From a virus, in the IMG/VR virus record IMGVR_UViG_3300008117_008517, positions 62,001-126,000 of that record: 64,000 bases of DNA. One strand, 5' to 3'. Position 1 is the stretch's first letter. The number at the start of each line of letters is the position of its first letter. A program made the position numbers and the translations under genes. Below, piece by piece: positions 1-9,100 of the stretch. The notes beneath the pieces are model-generated. The model was given only the letters and a program-made list of their open reading frames with translations. It did no database searches and was not told where the DNA came from.

Positions 1-54
1 TCATTTGTAAATGAAGAAGTCGGTATAAGAAATATTAAGAAGATAATAGGACCT

Positions 55-1845
55 ATGAAAACCGCTGAAATTTATTTCCACAAAGACCTAGATGGTGTGA
101 CGTCAGCACTTGCTATGAAATATTTCTTAGAAACTTACTATCAGGTTAAAATAGTAGATGCCCACCAAATTCAATATGGTGGAATGGAGTTCGCTATTAA
201 AAATCACAAAGAAGGTAATCTTTGCGTGTTAGTTGATTTTGCTCACGGAAAACCAATGTTTCATATACAATCTGACCATCATGATAGTCAAATTGGAGCT
301 GAAGATACAAAGGGAACTTATTTTAAACCAGCTAGGTCAAATGTAGAGATTATATCCTCAGAAATTTCTTACTCAGATGCTTTTACTCCTGGAGATATTG
401 AACTTATTAAAACAGTAGATTCTGCTGATTTTTTCAGACAAGGAATAACTACACAAGATGTTAGAAATTCTATTTTCCAAATAAAAACCGAAGATTCTGG
501 ACAGAAAAATAGATTTATGATGGGATTTGTAGTTAATAGACTTCTTTTAGCCTACAAAAATAAAAGAATCTCTGTTAGAAGTATGGATGGAAAAAGAGAC
601 CACATTAATAAAAACATATTAGAATGCATGGTCTTAGATTGTAATCCTTCACTTATTTCGATGTTCACTAATTTAAAACATTATATAAACACCGCTCGTG
701 TTTCTGATAAGTCTGGTGTGTTAGCAAAACCAGAAGAGTTGACTAAGAATATTGACAACTATATTCAAAAGATGAGAGATTATAGATTTATAGAAGATCC
801 AGATACCGGTGAAGTCACTGAATATGATCCTCAAAGTAGAAAACATCAGTTTTTAATGAGCCAAAAAGGAGCTAAAGTTGGAAAAGGTGTACACTACGAT
901 GATAAAGATAAAATTATAATTCAATATGGTGGTGGGTCGATGATCAAGCCAGGGTCTTATGATAGGTATGTTCCTTTTAATAATTTCCCAGAAGCTAATT
1001 TTATCTGTATGGTTTGGCCACTAGGTCTGATACAAGTTAGTTGTAATCCGTTCAAAGAGAAAAAATTAAAAGATATAGATCTTGGTAAAATTGCAAAAGA
1101 GGTTTTATCTACACACGAACCTGTATTGAGTAAAATTCTTATTTCTCTAGATTGTTTAAAGAAAGAATTTGAAACTTCACAAGATTGGAAGAAAATGCAA
1201 AAAGAAGAAGGTCCGGATTATCAAGGTGTAGGATTTAGATATACAGACCTTTTAGCATTTTATGGTGATAACTCAAAGGGTGGTAATTGTATAGTAGAAA
1301 AGGTAGATAGTTCTTATGAAAAAGTATCAGATGAAAGACTAGTAGATGTTAAAGATTCTATGAATTCAGTTTATGATAAATTATCTCAAGATGATTTTTC
1401 AAATCTGCAAAGCTTTTATATTTCTGTTTTTGACTTGATCAAAAGAAATTCAGGTGGTCACCCATCAATTACTAATCTTCAAGGATGGGGATTTTTAAAA
1501 TACAACAGTGAGGCTATGAAAATAGCTTACGGTGCCGAAAAGTATACTGACGTAATGAAAAAGGTGGCTCGTGAGTTTGTTGATAATTTAAAAGATAAAA
1601 TAGACCTATATGAACAAGGTAAGTCTATTGAATATTCGACAAAGGACATTGAGTTTACAGGTCAAGACATAAATGAAAATTATGAATTTGAGATATTACA
1701 CAGTGATGGTAAAACATCTAAAGTGAGTAAAGATGAATTTGTAAATGCTGGATTTGGCAAAGCAATGAGACCTGAGAGGTTATCTATAGATGATAAAAAT
1801 AAAAAAATTATTGCTAAATTTGAAAGTTTTAAAAATAAAAAGTAA
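55..1845 (+). CDS. DHH-family phosphoesterase (596 aa)
   Basis: Probable metal-dependent phosphoesterase or nuclease of the DHH superfamily (RecJ, NrnA and relatives). Seen: HKDLDG at residues 9-14, a buried aspartate in LVDFAHG near 61, and the signature DHH at 74-76 in SDHHD. A later SGGHPS motif near residue 470 resembles the substrate-binding GGGH of DHHA1 domains. The protein is longer than NrnA-type enzymes (about 320-340 aa), so there is much extra sequence in the middle. The ATG at 55 is preceded by AGGA, one of the few Shine-Dalgarno-like sites in the window. The same frame stays open to base 1, so a longer N-terminus cannot be excluded, although DHH proteins normally begin right at this motif. 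Substrate (nanoRNA, ssDNA or cyclic dinucleotide) is not deducible. Confidence 0.85.
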   Translation: MKTAEIYFHKDLDGVTSALAMKYFLETYYQVKIVDAHQIQYGGMEFAIKNHKEGNLCVLVDFAHGKPMFHIQSDHHDSQIGAEDTKGTYFKPARSNVEIISSEISYSDAFTPGDIELIKTVDSADFFRQGITTQDVRNSIFQIKTEDSGQKNRFMMGFVVNRLLLAYKNKRISVRSMDGKRDHINKNILECMVLDCNPSLISMFTNLKHYINTARVSDKSGVLAKPEELTKNIDNYIQKMRDYRFIEDPDTGEVTEYDPQSRKHQFLMSQKGAKVGKGVHYDDKDKIIIQYGGGSMIKPGSYDRYVPFNNFPEANFICMVWPLGLIQVSCNPFKEKKLKDIDLGKIAKEVLSTHEPVLSKILISLDCLKKEFETSQDWKKMQKEEGPDYQGVGFRYTDLLAFYGDNSKGGNCIVEKVDSSYEKVSDERLVDVKDSMNSVYDKLSQDDFSNLQSFYISVFDLIKRNSGGHPSITNLQGWGFLKYNSEAMKIAYGAEKYTDVMKKVAREFVDNLKDKIDLYEQGKSIEYSTKDIEFTGQDINENYEFEILHSDGKTSKVSKDEFVNAGFGKAMRPERLSIDDKNKKIIAKFESFKNKK

Positions 1846-1868
1846 ATATTTTTCATATATTTGCAATT

Positions 1869-2705
1869 ATGATTATAACTCTCGAAACAATAAAGCATAA
1901 TTTACAAGTTTTAGAAGAAGTAAAAAAGGAATTTCCACTTCTACAAGATTATATAGATGGGAAAGTTTTTCCAGAAACGGTAAACAATATAGGTCTTGAC
2001 CAAATTGTTAGTTTCATAAATTTCATTAAGGAAAATGAAAAAAATGGAATTCAATTAGTCAATGAATCAAAAATTACCTATCGAGAAGTCAAGAAAAAAG
2101 TAGCTGAAATGAGCTACAATCAAAAATCTAAAGGAATCTTCTTAAAGAAAAAAGAAGAAGATTTCATAAAAGTATTTCAAGACCTCAAAGTGAATCGAAG
2201 ATACACAAGATCAAATAATCAGTCTTATTGTCCGGGCTTAGAAAAAACAGAGGCTCTTATACTCAATTATTTTGCTCAGAATTCAATATCAGTAGACTCC
2301 TCATTTTTTAGAAATAGTTTCTATTTTACAAAAATACAAAAACCTCAGTATTTCTCTCGTGAACTTAGAATGACTCGAGATCTTATTGATCAATTTATTA
2401 ATTTTGCAAAAACACAAGACTTTGATTTTAGAAAATGTAATATAAAGTCTTTAATTAGTGAGATTAATAGTAGATTAAGACCTATGATGAAAATTGATTC
2501 TGAATTAATTGTTAGGTCTATACGTGAGCAGAAAAACTTTACTTTAGATAATATTTATAAAGTAATCGAAAGTAGGGTAAATTATTACGGATTCGTAGAA
2601 ATAAAAGTTGAAGATGATAAGGGTGTTATCTCTTATGTACCCTATTCAAATTTTGAAGAAGTATCAAGACAAAGAGATGAACTCTTTAAAGAATTAGGTT
2701 TATAG
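1869..2705 (+). CDS. hypothetical protein (278 aa)
   Basis: I do not recognise this family. The protein is lysine- and glutamate-rich, with predicted helices in the N-terminal half (repeated charged stretches around residues 10-110) and no membrane segment or signal peptide. It follows the DHH gene by 23 bases and is followed by the nucleotidyltransferase gene after one base, so the three are probably co-transcribed. Coding is supported by uninterrupted length, codon use like the neighbours and tight spacing. Confidence 0.75.
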   Translation: MIITLETIKHNLQVLEEVKKEFPLLQDYIDGKVFPETVNNIGLDQIVSFINFIKENEKNGIQLVNESKITYREVKKKVAEMSYNQKSKGIFLKKKEEDFIKVFQDLKVNRRYTRSNNQSYCPGLEKTEALILNYFAQNSISVDSSFFRNSFYFTKIQKPQYFSRELRMTRDLIDQFINFAKTQDFDFRKCNIKSLISEINSRLRPMMKIDSELIVRSIREQKNFTLDNIYKVIESRVNYYGFVEIKVEDDKGVISYVPYSNFEEVSRQRDELFKELGL

Positions 2706-2706
2706 A

Positions 2707-3315
2707 ATGCCAGGAACTACAGAAATATTAGGAGCTCTTAAACTCTATCCATCAAAATTAAAATCAATTTATTGTTTTGGCAGCAGAGTATATGGTACGC
2801 ACAATGAGAAATCAGATTGGGATTACGTCATTATCGCAAACACACCAGACACAAATAAAGAGATAAATTATTGGAGTTTAGTTAGTAAAACAACTCTGAA
2901 TATGCATATTATGACCTCTGATCATTTCTTACAACACCTAAATGAATATCGATCTTTTGCTATTGAGTGTTTTTTCGCACCTCAAGAATTTAGATTATTC
3001 GAGTCTGTTAGATTTAACTGGACACCAAAGAGAAGATCACTTGTTCACTCTTTTACACATATATCAAATATGGCATGGGATTCTAGTATAAAAAAATTTG
3101 AAGAAAACTATTACTCATCAATTAAATGTGTTTTTCACAGTATAAGAGTGCCACTTTTCGCAAAACAAATTCTACAACACGGTACAATAGTTGACTTTAA
3201 AGAAGCGAACTATATCTATGAAAAACTACAATCTAAGAATTGGACTCTTGATGAATTAGATAGTGAGTTTAGTAAAATAAGACAAGAATCTATTGAGAAT
3301 CTTAGAAAACCTTAA
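2707..3315 (+). CDS. nucleotidyltransferase-domain protein (202 aa)
   Basis: Pol-beta-superfamily nucleotidyltransferase. Seen: GSRVYG at residues 25-30 followed by SDWDYVI at 36-42, the G-S-x-x-x-G...S-D-x-D pattern that binds NTP and two metals. The C-terminal half is helical and could be a substrate-binding domain. Members of this superfamily include minimal NTases of toxin-antitoxin pairs and tRNA or antibiotic nucleotidyltransferases; which applies here cannot be told. One base separates it from the preceding gene, consistent with an operon with the DHH phosphoesterase. Its stop codon shares four bases (TTAA) with the stop of the convergent gene at 3312. Confidence 0.75.
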   Translation: MPGTTEILGALKLYPSKLKSIYCFGSRVYGTHNEKSDWDYVIIANTPDTNKEINYWSLVSKTTLNMHIMTSDHFLQHLNEYRSFAIECFFAPQEFRLFESVRFNWTPKRRSLVHSFTHISNMAWDSSIKKFEENYYSSIKCVFHSIRVPLFAKQILQHGTIVDFKEANYIYEKLQSKNWTLDELDSEFSKIRQESIENLRKP

Positions 3316-3881
3316 AAATTCTCTGTTAATTCTTCTACTCTTTTCTTATACTTTTCTGCCATTTTAGAAATCAACTCATGATTATATTCAGTGTCGGCCA
3401 AAAGTGACTCACATGCTTTCAATCTTAAAAATGCATTACCGACAGTGTTTATTTTATCTGCTGACTTTTCAGTTTGTTCAATCAACAAATCAGCATCTTC
3501 ACTATACTTTGAATAAAGAGACTTTACGATCTTTTTATGTCTGTATAAACCCTCTGGTTGAGAATTTATAGACTCAATTTTTTCGTCTAAAACTTTCCAG
3601 TCAGTAATCTTAGATTTAAGTGATTCTAATAATTTTACCTTTTCTTTATTTGACTTTGAATCTAATAGGTCCATAAGTGCCTCGACAAATAACTCTTTAC
3701 CTGCAACTTTCATTGTACCAGCTACATGATATCTAGTAATTGGTCCATACATCTGAACTCTTAAAAGATCATCTAAGAGTGACATAACTTTAGATTTGAA
3801 GATATCACTTTCAGTTATTTTCTTTTCAATTTTTGGCTCTTCTGCCACTTTTTGTCCGGTAATATTTGAGAATTTTTTCAT
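3312..3881 (-). CDS. hypothetical helical protein (189 aa)
   Basis: Unrecognised. Lysine/glutamate-rich, almost wholly helical by inspection, with coiled-coil-like stretches near residues 85-110 and 160-189. No signal peptide or membrane segment. The start is the ATG at 3881, with a TATATA element only five bases upstream (3887-3892), one of the short-spaced cases in this genome. Ends tail to tail with the nucleotidyltransferase gene. Confidence 0.7.
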   Translation of the reverse strand: MKKFSNITGQKVAEEPKIEKKITESDIFKSKVMSLLDDLLRVQMYGPITRYHVAGTMKVAGKELFVEALMDLLDSKSNKEKVKLLESLKSKITDWKVLDEKIESINSQPEGLYRHKKIVKSLYSKYSEDADLLIEQTEKSADKINTVGNAFLRLKACESLLADTEYNHELISKMAEKYKKRVEELTENF

Positions 3882-3886
3882 ACACT

Positions 3887-3892
3887 TATATA
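3887..3892 (-). promoter_or_regulatory. TATATA element, short-spaced
   Basis: Minus-strand ATTAATATATAAG lies five bases in front of the ATG at 3881. It is the recurrent phage promoter-like element of this window. If it is a -10 box the transcript would be nearly leaderless. Confidence 0.4.
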
Positions 3893-3930
3893 TTAATTAG
3901 AAAAGTTCAGTATTCATTGTATACAAAAAA

Positions 3931-3950
3931 AGTCAGATGTTACTCTGACT
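3931..3950 (-). terminator. Rho-independent terminator
   Basis: Seven-base stem AGTCAGA/TCTGACT with a six-base loop. On the minus strand it is followed by a T run (3930 down to 3925). It lies just downstream of the Hc1-like gene (3976-4191) and should end that transcript. Confidence 0.75.
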
Positions 3951-3975
3951 TTTCTAGTTATTTTTTATTCATTAA

Positions 3976-4191
3976 TTAAAGAGTTTGTCTATATGTCTGA
4001 ACATCATCTCTGATTTCTTGAGACTTCTTTTTAATCTCTTGCATAAACTTTCTAACTCTAGTAGCGGCTGTTTTGTTACCTTTTACGAAGAATTTTTCAA
4101 ACTCTTCTTTTAAAAGATACTTTTTGCCGTCAATTTCAACTTCTTCTGTCAATAACTTTAACAGTTGATCATACTTGTCTGTGTACTCCAT
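3976..4191 (-). CDS. Hc1/histone-H1-like DNA-binding protein (71 aa)
   Basis: Small protein resembling the Hc1-type histone-H1-like proteins that are abundant in Bacteroidota. Seen: the block KGNKTAATRVRKFMQEIKKK at residues 37-56, then SQEIRDDVQ. The host proteins have the closely similar pattern KGN-x-A-x-TRVRK-x-MQE-L...QEIR-x-x-VQ. Family members bind DNA nonspecifically and shape the nucleoid. Here the protein may condense phage DNA, displace host nucleoid protein, or silence host genes; this is inference. It is a single-gene unit with its own TATATA element 57 bases upstream (4249-4254) and terminator (3931-3950). Confidence 0.72.
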   Translation of the reverse strand: MEYTDKYDQLLKLLTEEVEIDGKKYLLKEEFEKFFVKGNKTAATRVRKFMQEIKKKSQEIRDDVQTYRQTL

Positions 4192-4248
4192 AGTTTTATT
4201 TTATTTTTTCCTTTAAACCAACCTAACTAAATAGTTGTCGATTTCATG

Positions 4249-4254
4249 TATATA
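4249..4254 (-). promoter_or_regulatory. TATATA element
   Basis: Minus-strand TTTTAATATATAC lies 57 bases in front of the Hc1-like gene, between it and the 105-aa gene. Promoter-like by recurrence in the window. Confidence 0.4.
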
Positions 4255-4272
4255 TTAAAATAAAAAAATCAC

Positions 4273-4590
4273 TTATTGAGTTTTGCCAAAAATTCTCTCC
4301 TTTACAGAGAGTTTTCTAGGTTTTTTCAGTTCAAGTATTTCTGATTCCAACAGTCTTCTTTGATCTTCGGAGCTTTGAACTTTCAAGGTTAAATTATCAA
4401 CAGAAGATTGTAAATTTTTTATTAACGGTTCAGAGTTAGTTTTATATAGTTGATGTTTACCATGAAGAATTTTATAAAAATTTCTGAATTTCATAATCAA
4501 GTATTTATAGTCATCTGGTCTGAAATTCTCAATCAAGTCAGATGTCATTAAAAATTCTAATATTTCCTCATCGGTCAACTCTGATATCAT
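4273..4590 (-). CDS. hypothetical coiled-coil protein (105 aa)
   Basis: Unrecognised. The N-terminus is acidic (LTDEEILEFL), the middle aromatic and basic, and residues 55-90 form a likely coiled coil. The C-terminus ends in a basic tail with KERIFGK. It begins two bases after the AAA ATPase stop, so both are surely translated from one message and may act together. Confidence 0.7.
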   Translation of the reverse strand: MISELTDEEILEFLMTSDLIENFRPDDYKYLIMKFRNFYKILHGKHQLYKTNSEPLIKNLQSSVDNLTLKVQSSEDQRRLLESEILELKKPRKLSVKERIFGKTQ

Positions 4591-4591
4591 A

Positions 4592-5653
4592 TTAAACTAA
4601 TCCAATATTATTTTTTTCAGTATTTAAGTTGTTTTTGAAAACATCAACAAGCCTTGTATTCTTCTTTATCTTTTTATTAAATCCAAGTTCTTTTGAGAGT
4701 TCAGTCGCTACTTCCGAGTCTAGCTCTTCTATATTTATGACATCTACTAAGTTATTAGAGTCTAAAAGACATTCATCAATTTCATCTTCATTATCAACAT
4801 TAAATATTAAGAGAACTTGTAATTCAAGTTGTTCTGAAACTATACTGTCTACTAACTGTAGTATGTTACTACTGAAGTAGTTGTTTTTTCCATAAATTGG
4901 GTTATAAAGAAACTCACAATCATCTACAATTAGAAAACACTTACTATATTTTTTTAAGAAAGACCTAAACTCTGAACTATTTATTGATGAATCTACCATG
5001 TTGGTAGGCACATAGATAACAAGTCTATCAACTTTTGATGAGATATATTTCGATAGATTTGTCTTTCCAACACCTTTATCACCATAAATTATTGATAATC
5101 CTTTGTTAGTATTTTTGATTTCTTTGATTAGTTTCTTAACCTTTTTAATTGACTTGTGATTGTAGAGTGACTCTAGAGAGTATGTTGACTTTTCAAATAG
5201 TAGTGGTGAGAGTTCTAGACTACCACCAACTGATTCCAAGACGTTTATTTTATCTATTGTATCATCTTCATAATCAACAATACAGATTGATAATTCGTTA
5301 ATAATTTTATTTACTGTTTCTTTTTGACTCTCAGATTTGAAGTAAAAACACAAATCGTTTATTAAGAAGTTTTCAGTAAACATATTCATTTTTACAAAAC
5401 TAATGAAAATGAATTCTTCAACTTGAAGTAAGACTCTTTGGTTATGAACATAGTCATCTCCACTTGGGAGTAGCTCGGTCAGAGTGTTATCTTTACCCCA
5501 CTTTTCTTGGATATTTTTAGATACTACCTCTTCAAAATCTTTTCCGATAAATGTGTCATGAATGATTAACCTATTTGGTCTTTCTTTCCATTTATCAAAA
5601 ATTATTAAAAAATCATTATTGGTTGATTCTTCGCTAGTGATATTTATGTTCAT
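4592..5653 (-). CDS. AAA/P-loop ATPase (353 aa)
   Basis: Seen: Walker A GDKGVGKT at residues 191-198 and Walker B CFLIVDDCE at 239-247, with a hydrophobic strand (QVLLIFNVD) near 277-285 that would carry sensor 1. The first 180 residues have no clear motif. The fold fits an AAA-type ATPase without a recognisable partner domain. It is not the T4 clamp loader gp44 by anything I can see, since no SRC arginine finger is visible. Leading gene of a two-gene block with the downstream 105-aa protein. A TATATA element lies 25 bases upstream. Confidence 0.75.
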   Translation of the reverse strand: MNINITSEESTNNDFLIIFDKWKERPNRLIIHDTFIGKDFEEVVSKNIQEKWGKDNTLTELLPSGDDYVHNQRVLLQVEEFIFISFVKMNMFTENFLINDLCFYFKSESQKETVNKIINELSICIVDYEDDTIDKINVLESVGGSLELSPLLFEKSTYSLESLYNHKSIKKVKKLIKEIKNTNKGLSIIYGDKGVGKTNLSKYISSKVDRLVIYVPTNMVDSSINSSEFRSFLKKYSKCFLIVDDCEFLYNPIYGKNNYFSSNILQLVDSIVSEQLELQVLLIFNVDNEDEIDECLLDSNNLVDVINIEELDSEVATELSKELGFNKKIKKNTRLVDVFKNNLNTEKNNIGLV

Positions 5654-5678
5654 TGTCGGTTTTTTACTTTAAAGATTT

Positions 5679-5686
5679 TATATATA
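5679..5686. promoter_or_regulatory. TATATA element between divergent genes
   Basis: TTATATATAATT lies 25 bases before the ATPase gene (minus) and about 20 bases before the small plus-strand gene at 5707, so one near-palindromic element may serve both directions. Confidence 0.4.
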
Positions 5687-5706
5687 ATTAAAATAAGACG
5701 AAGGCC

Positions 5707-5910
5707 TTGAAAAACAAAGGAATTGACTCAATTTTAGTTATCAATAATTTTCTTTCTGTTTGTAAACTGAAGAAGCCTAATTGTCTTTTAACAAGACTTA
5801 CACAGTCATATCTAAAAGTCAAAGTTAATAGACTTCTTCAATCTTATCAAACAGAATCGGTCTTACCAAAAAGAAGAGTTAGATTTTCACTTTTTGGTAT
5901 TGTTTTTTAA
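5707..5910 (+). CDS. small hypothetical protein (67 aa), TTG start
   Basis: Open frame from a TTG, with no ATG available. Basic, no domain recognised; ends in RRVRFSLFGIVF. Support is limited to its position behind a TATATA element and its tail-to-tail fit (four shared bases, TTAA) with the next gene, a pattern repeated at other real convergent pairs here. It could be spurious. Confidence 0.45.
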   Translation: MKNKGIDSILVINNFLSVCKLKKPNCLLTRLTQSYLKVKVNRLLQSYQTESVLPKRRVRFSLFGIVF

Positions 5911-6125
5911 ATCTGTGGTCCAGAAAGATCAATCTGTGGTCCTTCGGTCATCGTTGGATTTACAGGTGGTAAGTTATCGTACAATCCTTTTTGCTTTTCT
6001 TGTTCGATAAGTTTCATAATCATTTCTCTTTGCATTTTTTCATTCTTTCTCTTCATTTCAGCAACTTTCTTGTTACGTGATGCCACTTTCTTTTTGTGGT
6101 CTTTTCTGTTTCTTGACTTTGGCAT
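5907..6125 (-). CDS. small very basic protein (72 aa)
   Basis: Starts MPKSRNRKDHKKK and continues as a highly charged helix to about residue 45, then a proline-rich tail with two PQI repeats (GPQIDLSGPQI). Such small basic proteins occur in many phages but I know no function. Lies immediately downstream of the 1700-aa virion gene (31 bases), so it may be expressed with structural genes. Confidence 0.65.
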   Translation of the reverse strand: MPKSRNRKDHKKKVASRNKKVAEMKRKNEKMQREMIMKLIEQEKQKGLYDNLPPVNPTMTEGPQIDLSGPQI

Positions 6126-6156
6126 AATTTGTATATTTTGAAGTTATATTATTTTT

Positions 6157-9100
6157 TTATTCAAGTGTTTCGAAATTTAAAAAATCAAAATCAAGACCTT
6201 TATTCTGATCTATCAATTTCTGAACTTCGTCTCTATCTAAATCTCTTCTGATTGTACCATCTGGAAGTTTCACTTCATAAATAAAATCATATGAGTCACC
6301 AGTTGGTGCATTAGCTCCTCCAGTGCCTTTTAGTAGATCCTCGGTTGTTGCTGTAGGACTCACTACACTTAGATTACTATCTGAATACAAACCATTTAGT
6401 AGATCTCTTAGATCTTTTGGTTCAACATTTTCAGGTATTTTGTTACATAGTTTAATAAGTGGTGGAGGAATAACTGCGGTTATTCCCAAAATAGACCAAA
6501 TCAACATTATAAATGAATTTATGATTCTTTCAATTAAACAAAGTATTACTGTAAATAGTCTAAATGGTTTAAGACATAGATCTCTATATTGTTTGGCCGT
6601 ATATACTGGTAACTTTACCCAGAATGACACACTCAAAAACTCGTTCAAATCAGCAATTACATAATCATCTGGTATTAGATACTCAGAAGTAAATGGACCG
6701 GTACCTCTTATAGGGTTTTTAACATTTACTGCTATACACCACTCTATTATTTTTTCTGGGTTAAATTTGATGCCCGCAATTTCAAGAAGACCTTTCGGTG
6801 TAAAGAATGTCATGATCCATTTAAAAGATAAAAATTCAGCAATTAATGCCGGGAACTTGACTGGATTTACCAATTTTTTGAAGAAATCCATTATCCACTG
6901 AATTATACTAAATATTACTTTTAATGGAAAAGTAACTAAGCCTAGAATTAATTTTAAAAGTGGCTGAGAAAGTAAGTTGAATTGATTTTTAAGTGCCTTT
7001 ATTTTATCAAGTAGTGATTTCTTTAGAGCACTATTATCATTTTCATCTAGTGAATTATAAGCCTCTTGATATTTTTCTATAGCAAGTTGATAGTTGTCAA
7101 GTGGATTTCTTGCATTTTCATTGAAATCTATTTCAGATCCTTGATTTATAAGTTCATCACCTTCTCTAATTAACTTATCGACTGATTGATTAATGTAGAT
7201 GTATTCATAATCTATACCTTCTATTTTTCTACCAGTAGAATAAGTAATGCTTACTTCTTCATAATATTCTCTTTTTCCATTTTTAGAGACTACTTTATTT
7301 TTGGTAACCTCATCTGGTTTTGTGATATCTAAATACCTCAAAACTTTTTCATCAATTTCAGCTTGATTTTTACCATCTGTTATCTCTTTATCTTGACCTT
7401 CGAGTCCATTTTTGATATTATCTGGATTGTTTTTATCTTGTTGAAATTGTTTGAGTAGAGAATCTAAGTTTCCAGATGGTAAATTTGATGAGAAAATAGG
7501 CCTTATTGGAACACCACCATTGAACGCTTTAGATATATTTAATTCTAGTCCGAATAAAAGACTGAAAAATCCAATCAGACCGGGTCCATCTATTAAGAAC
7601 TTAAATTCAGCTTCTCTATTAACATGAATATAATTTGCTAATTTTGTTCTTTTAACATATTTTTTCATTTCATCAACAAGATCTCTCTTTTCTTTCTGAA
7701 GATCAGTGAAACTTTGATTCGCTTCTTTTTCACCTTTTCTTATCTTGTCTTTTATTTTGTCAACTCTTTGTTTAAAATTAACAATATCGGTCATTATCTT
7801 CGTGACATCTGGATTAAAAATCAGAAGCTTATCTTCAAGTTTTGATTTAATTATTTCAGTAACAAAAGAAGCCGGATTTTTAATCAACTTAATTAACTTA
7901 GTAATAGCTGGAAATAATTTTGCGCCTAAATCTACTATTAATTCAATCATTATTTTTGCAATTCCTAGAGCATCTCTTATTTTATAATATCCGCCTCCGC
8001 CGCCACCTGAACCGCCACCACTACCTTTTGAACCAGCACCTCCAACTCCACCAGTATCAGGACCAGTTTCTATATTTTTATTTTTTCTTATGCCTTCAAT
8101 TATATAATAGACATCAACATCAAGCTCTGTGACCTGTTGTCTTCTTAAATACCCGAAACTCTGTGGATTGTCAGGTTCAACTATTTGAACTCCATTATCA
8201 TCTAAAACCGGAGCACCGTTTGGTTGAGTACAAGGACCACCTTGATAACCACTACCATATCTACCCGAGGACATAGAAACATTAGCAAGTCCTAATTCTT
8301 TTAATCTTTCATTCAATATATTTTGACCACCGTAATCATCAACTAACACAGTTTTATATTTTCTGTCACCATCAAATACTGAAATTTGAAATTTAGTTAA
8401 ATCAACAGTTGTCAAATTTATACCGTAATTGCTAGTCGAAGTACTATCATCGATTCTGTTTATCTCTGAACTTGATAAATTGCCCGTTCTTATTTCAATT
8501 ATGTTAGATTTGAAAAGTGGTGGTAATAATTTTGTATTAAATTGACTATACTGTCCAGTTCCAACAGTTGTGTTTCCACCTAGATTTTCGTTAAAGAAAA
8601 CAATTTTATCAATAAGACCCGAAACCAGTCTTAGTTTCCACTTAATACCACCACCAATATCAAATGTCTCATACGGTCCCTCTTCTTCATTAGTTTGTGT
8701 TGATGGTCTAACACCTCTTGTGTAAGTTTTAATCTGAGTTTTTGCCTGTTCAAATTTTGCAACTGCCTCATCAAGTATAGATATAAATTCAGGTGTATAT
8801 ACCGAGTAGCTAGCTGGTACGAATAAGGTTGAAAAATCAATAGTGTTGATAAGTTCGAGAGATTCTCTCAATAAATTTGGTTCAGAAGCGTATTGAGTGT
8901 AATAATAATAATCCACTTCTTGATATTGTATATCATTATTAGCGATCTCTTCAAGTTTAAACGCCAAATCATAATCGTACTCTACTTTAGATGGGTAATC
9001 GTATGTAATTGATGTATCATCTGCGTATCTAAGAAAAATAATTGATCTAAGTTTTACACCGGTGTTATTTAATTCATCATTTGTAAATAACTTTTCTCTC

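Noticed and set aside
1-54. Separate upstream gene end
   Set aside because: The only open frame is the one continuing into the DHH gene; 54 bases are too few to tell a longer N-terminus from non-coding sequence.
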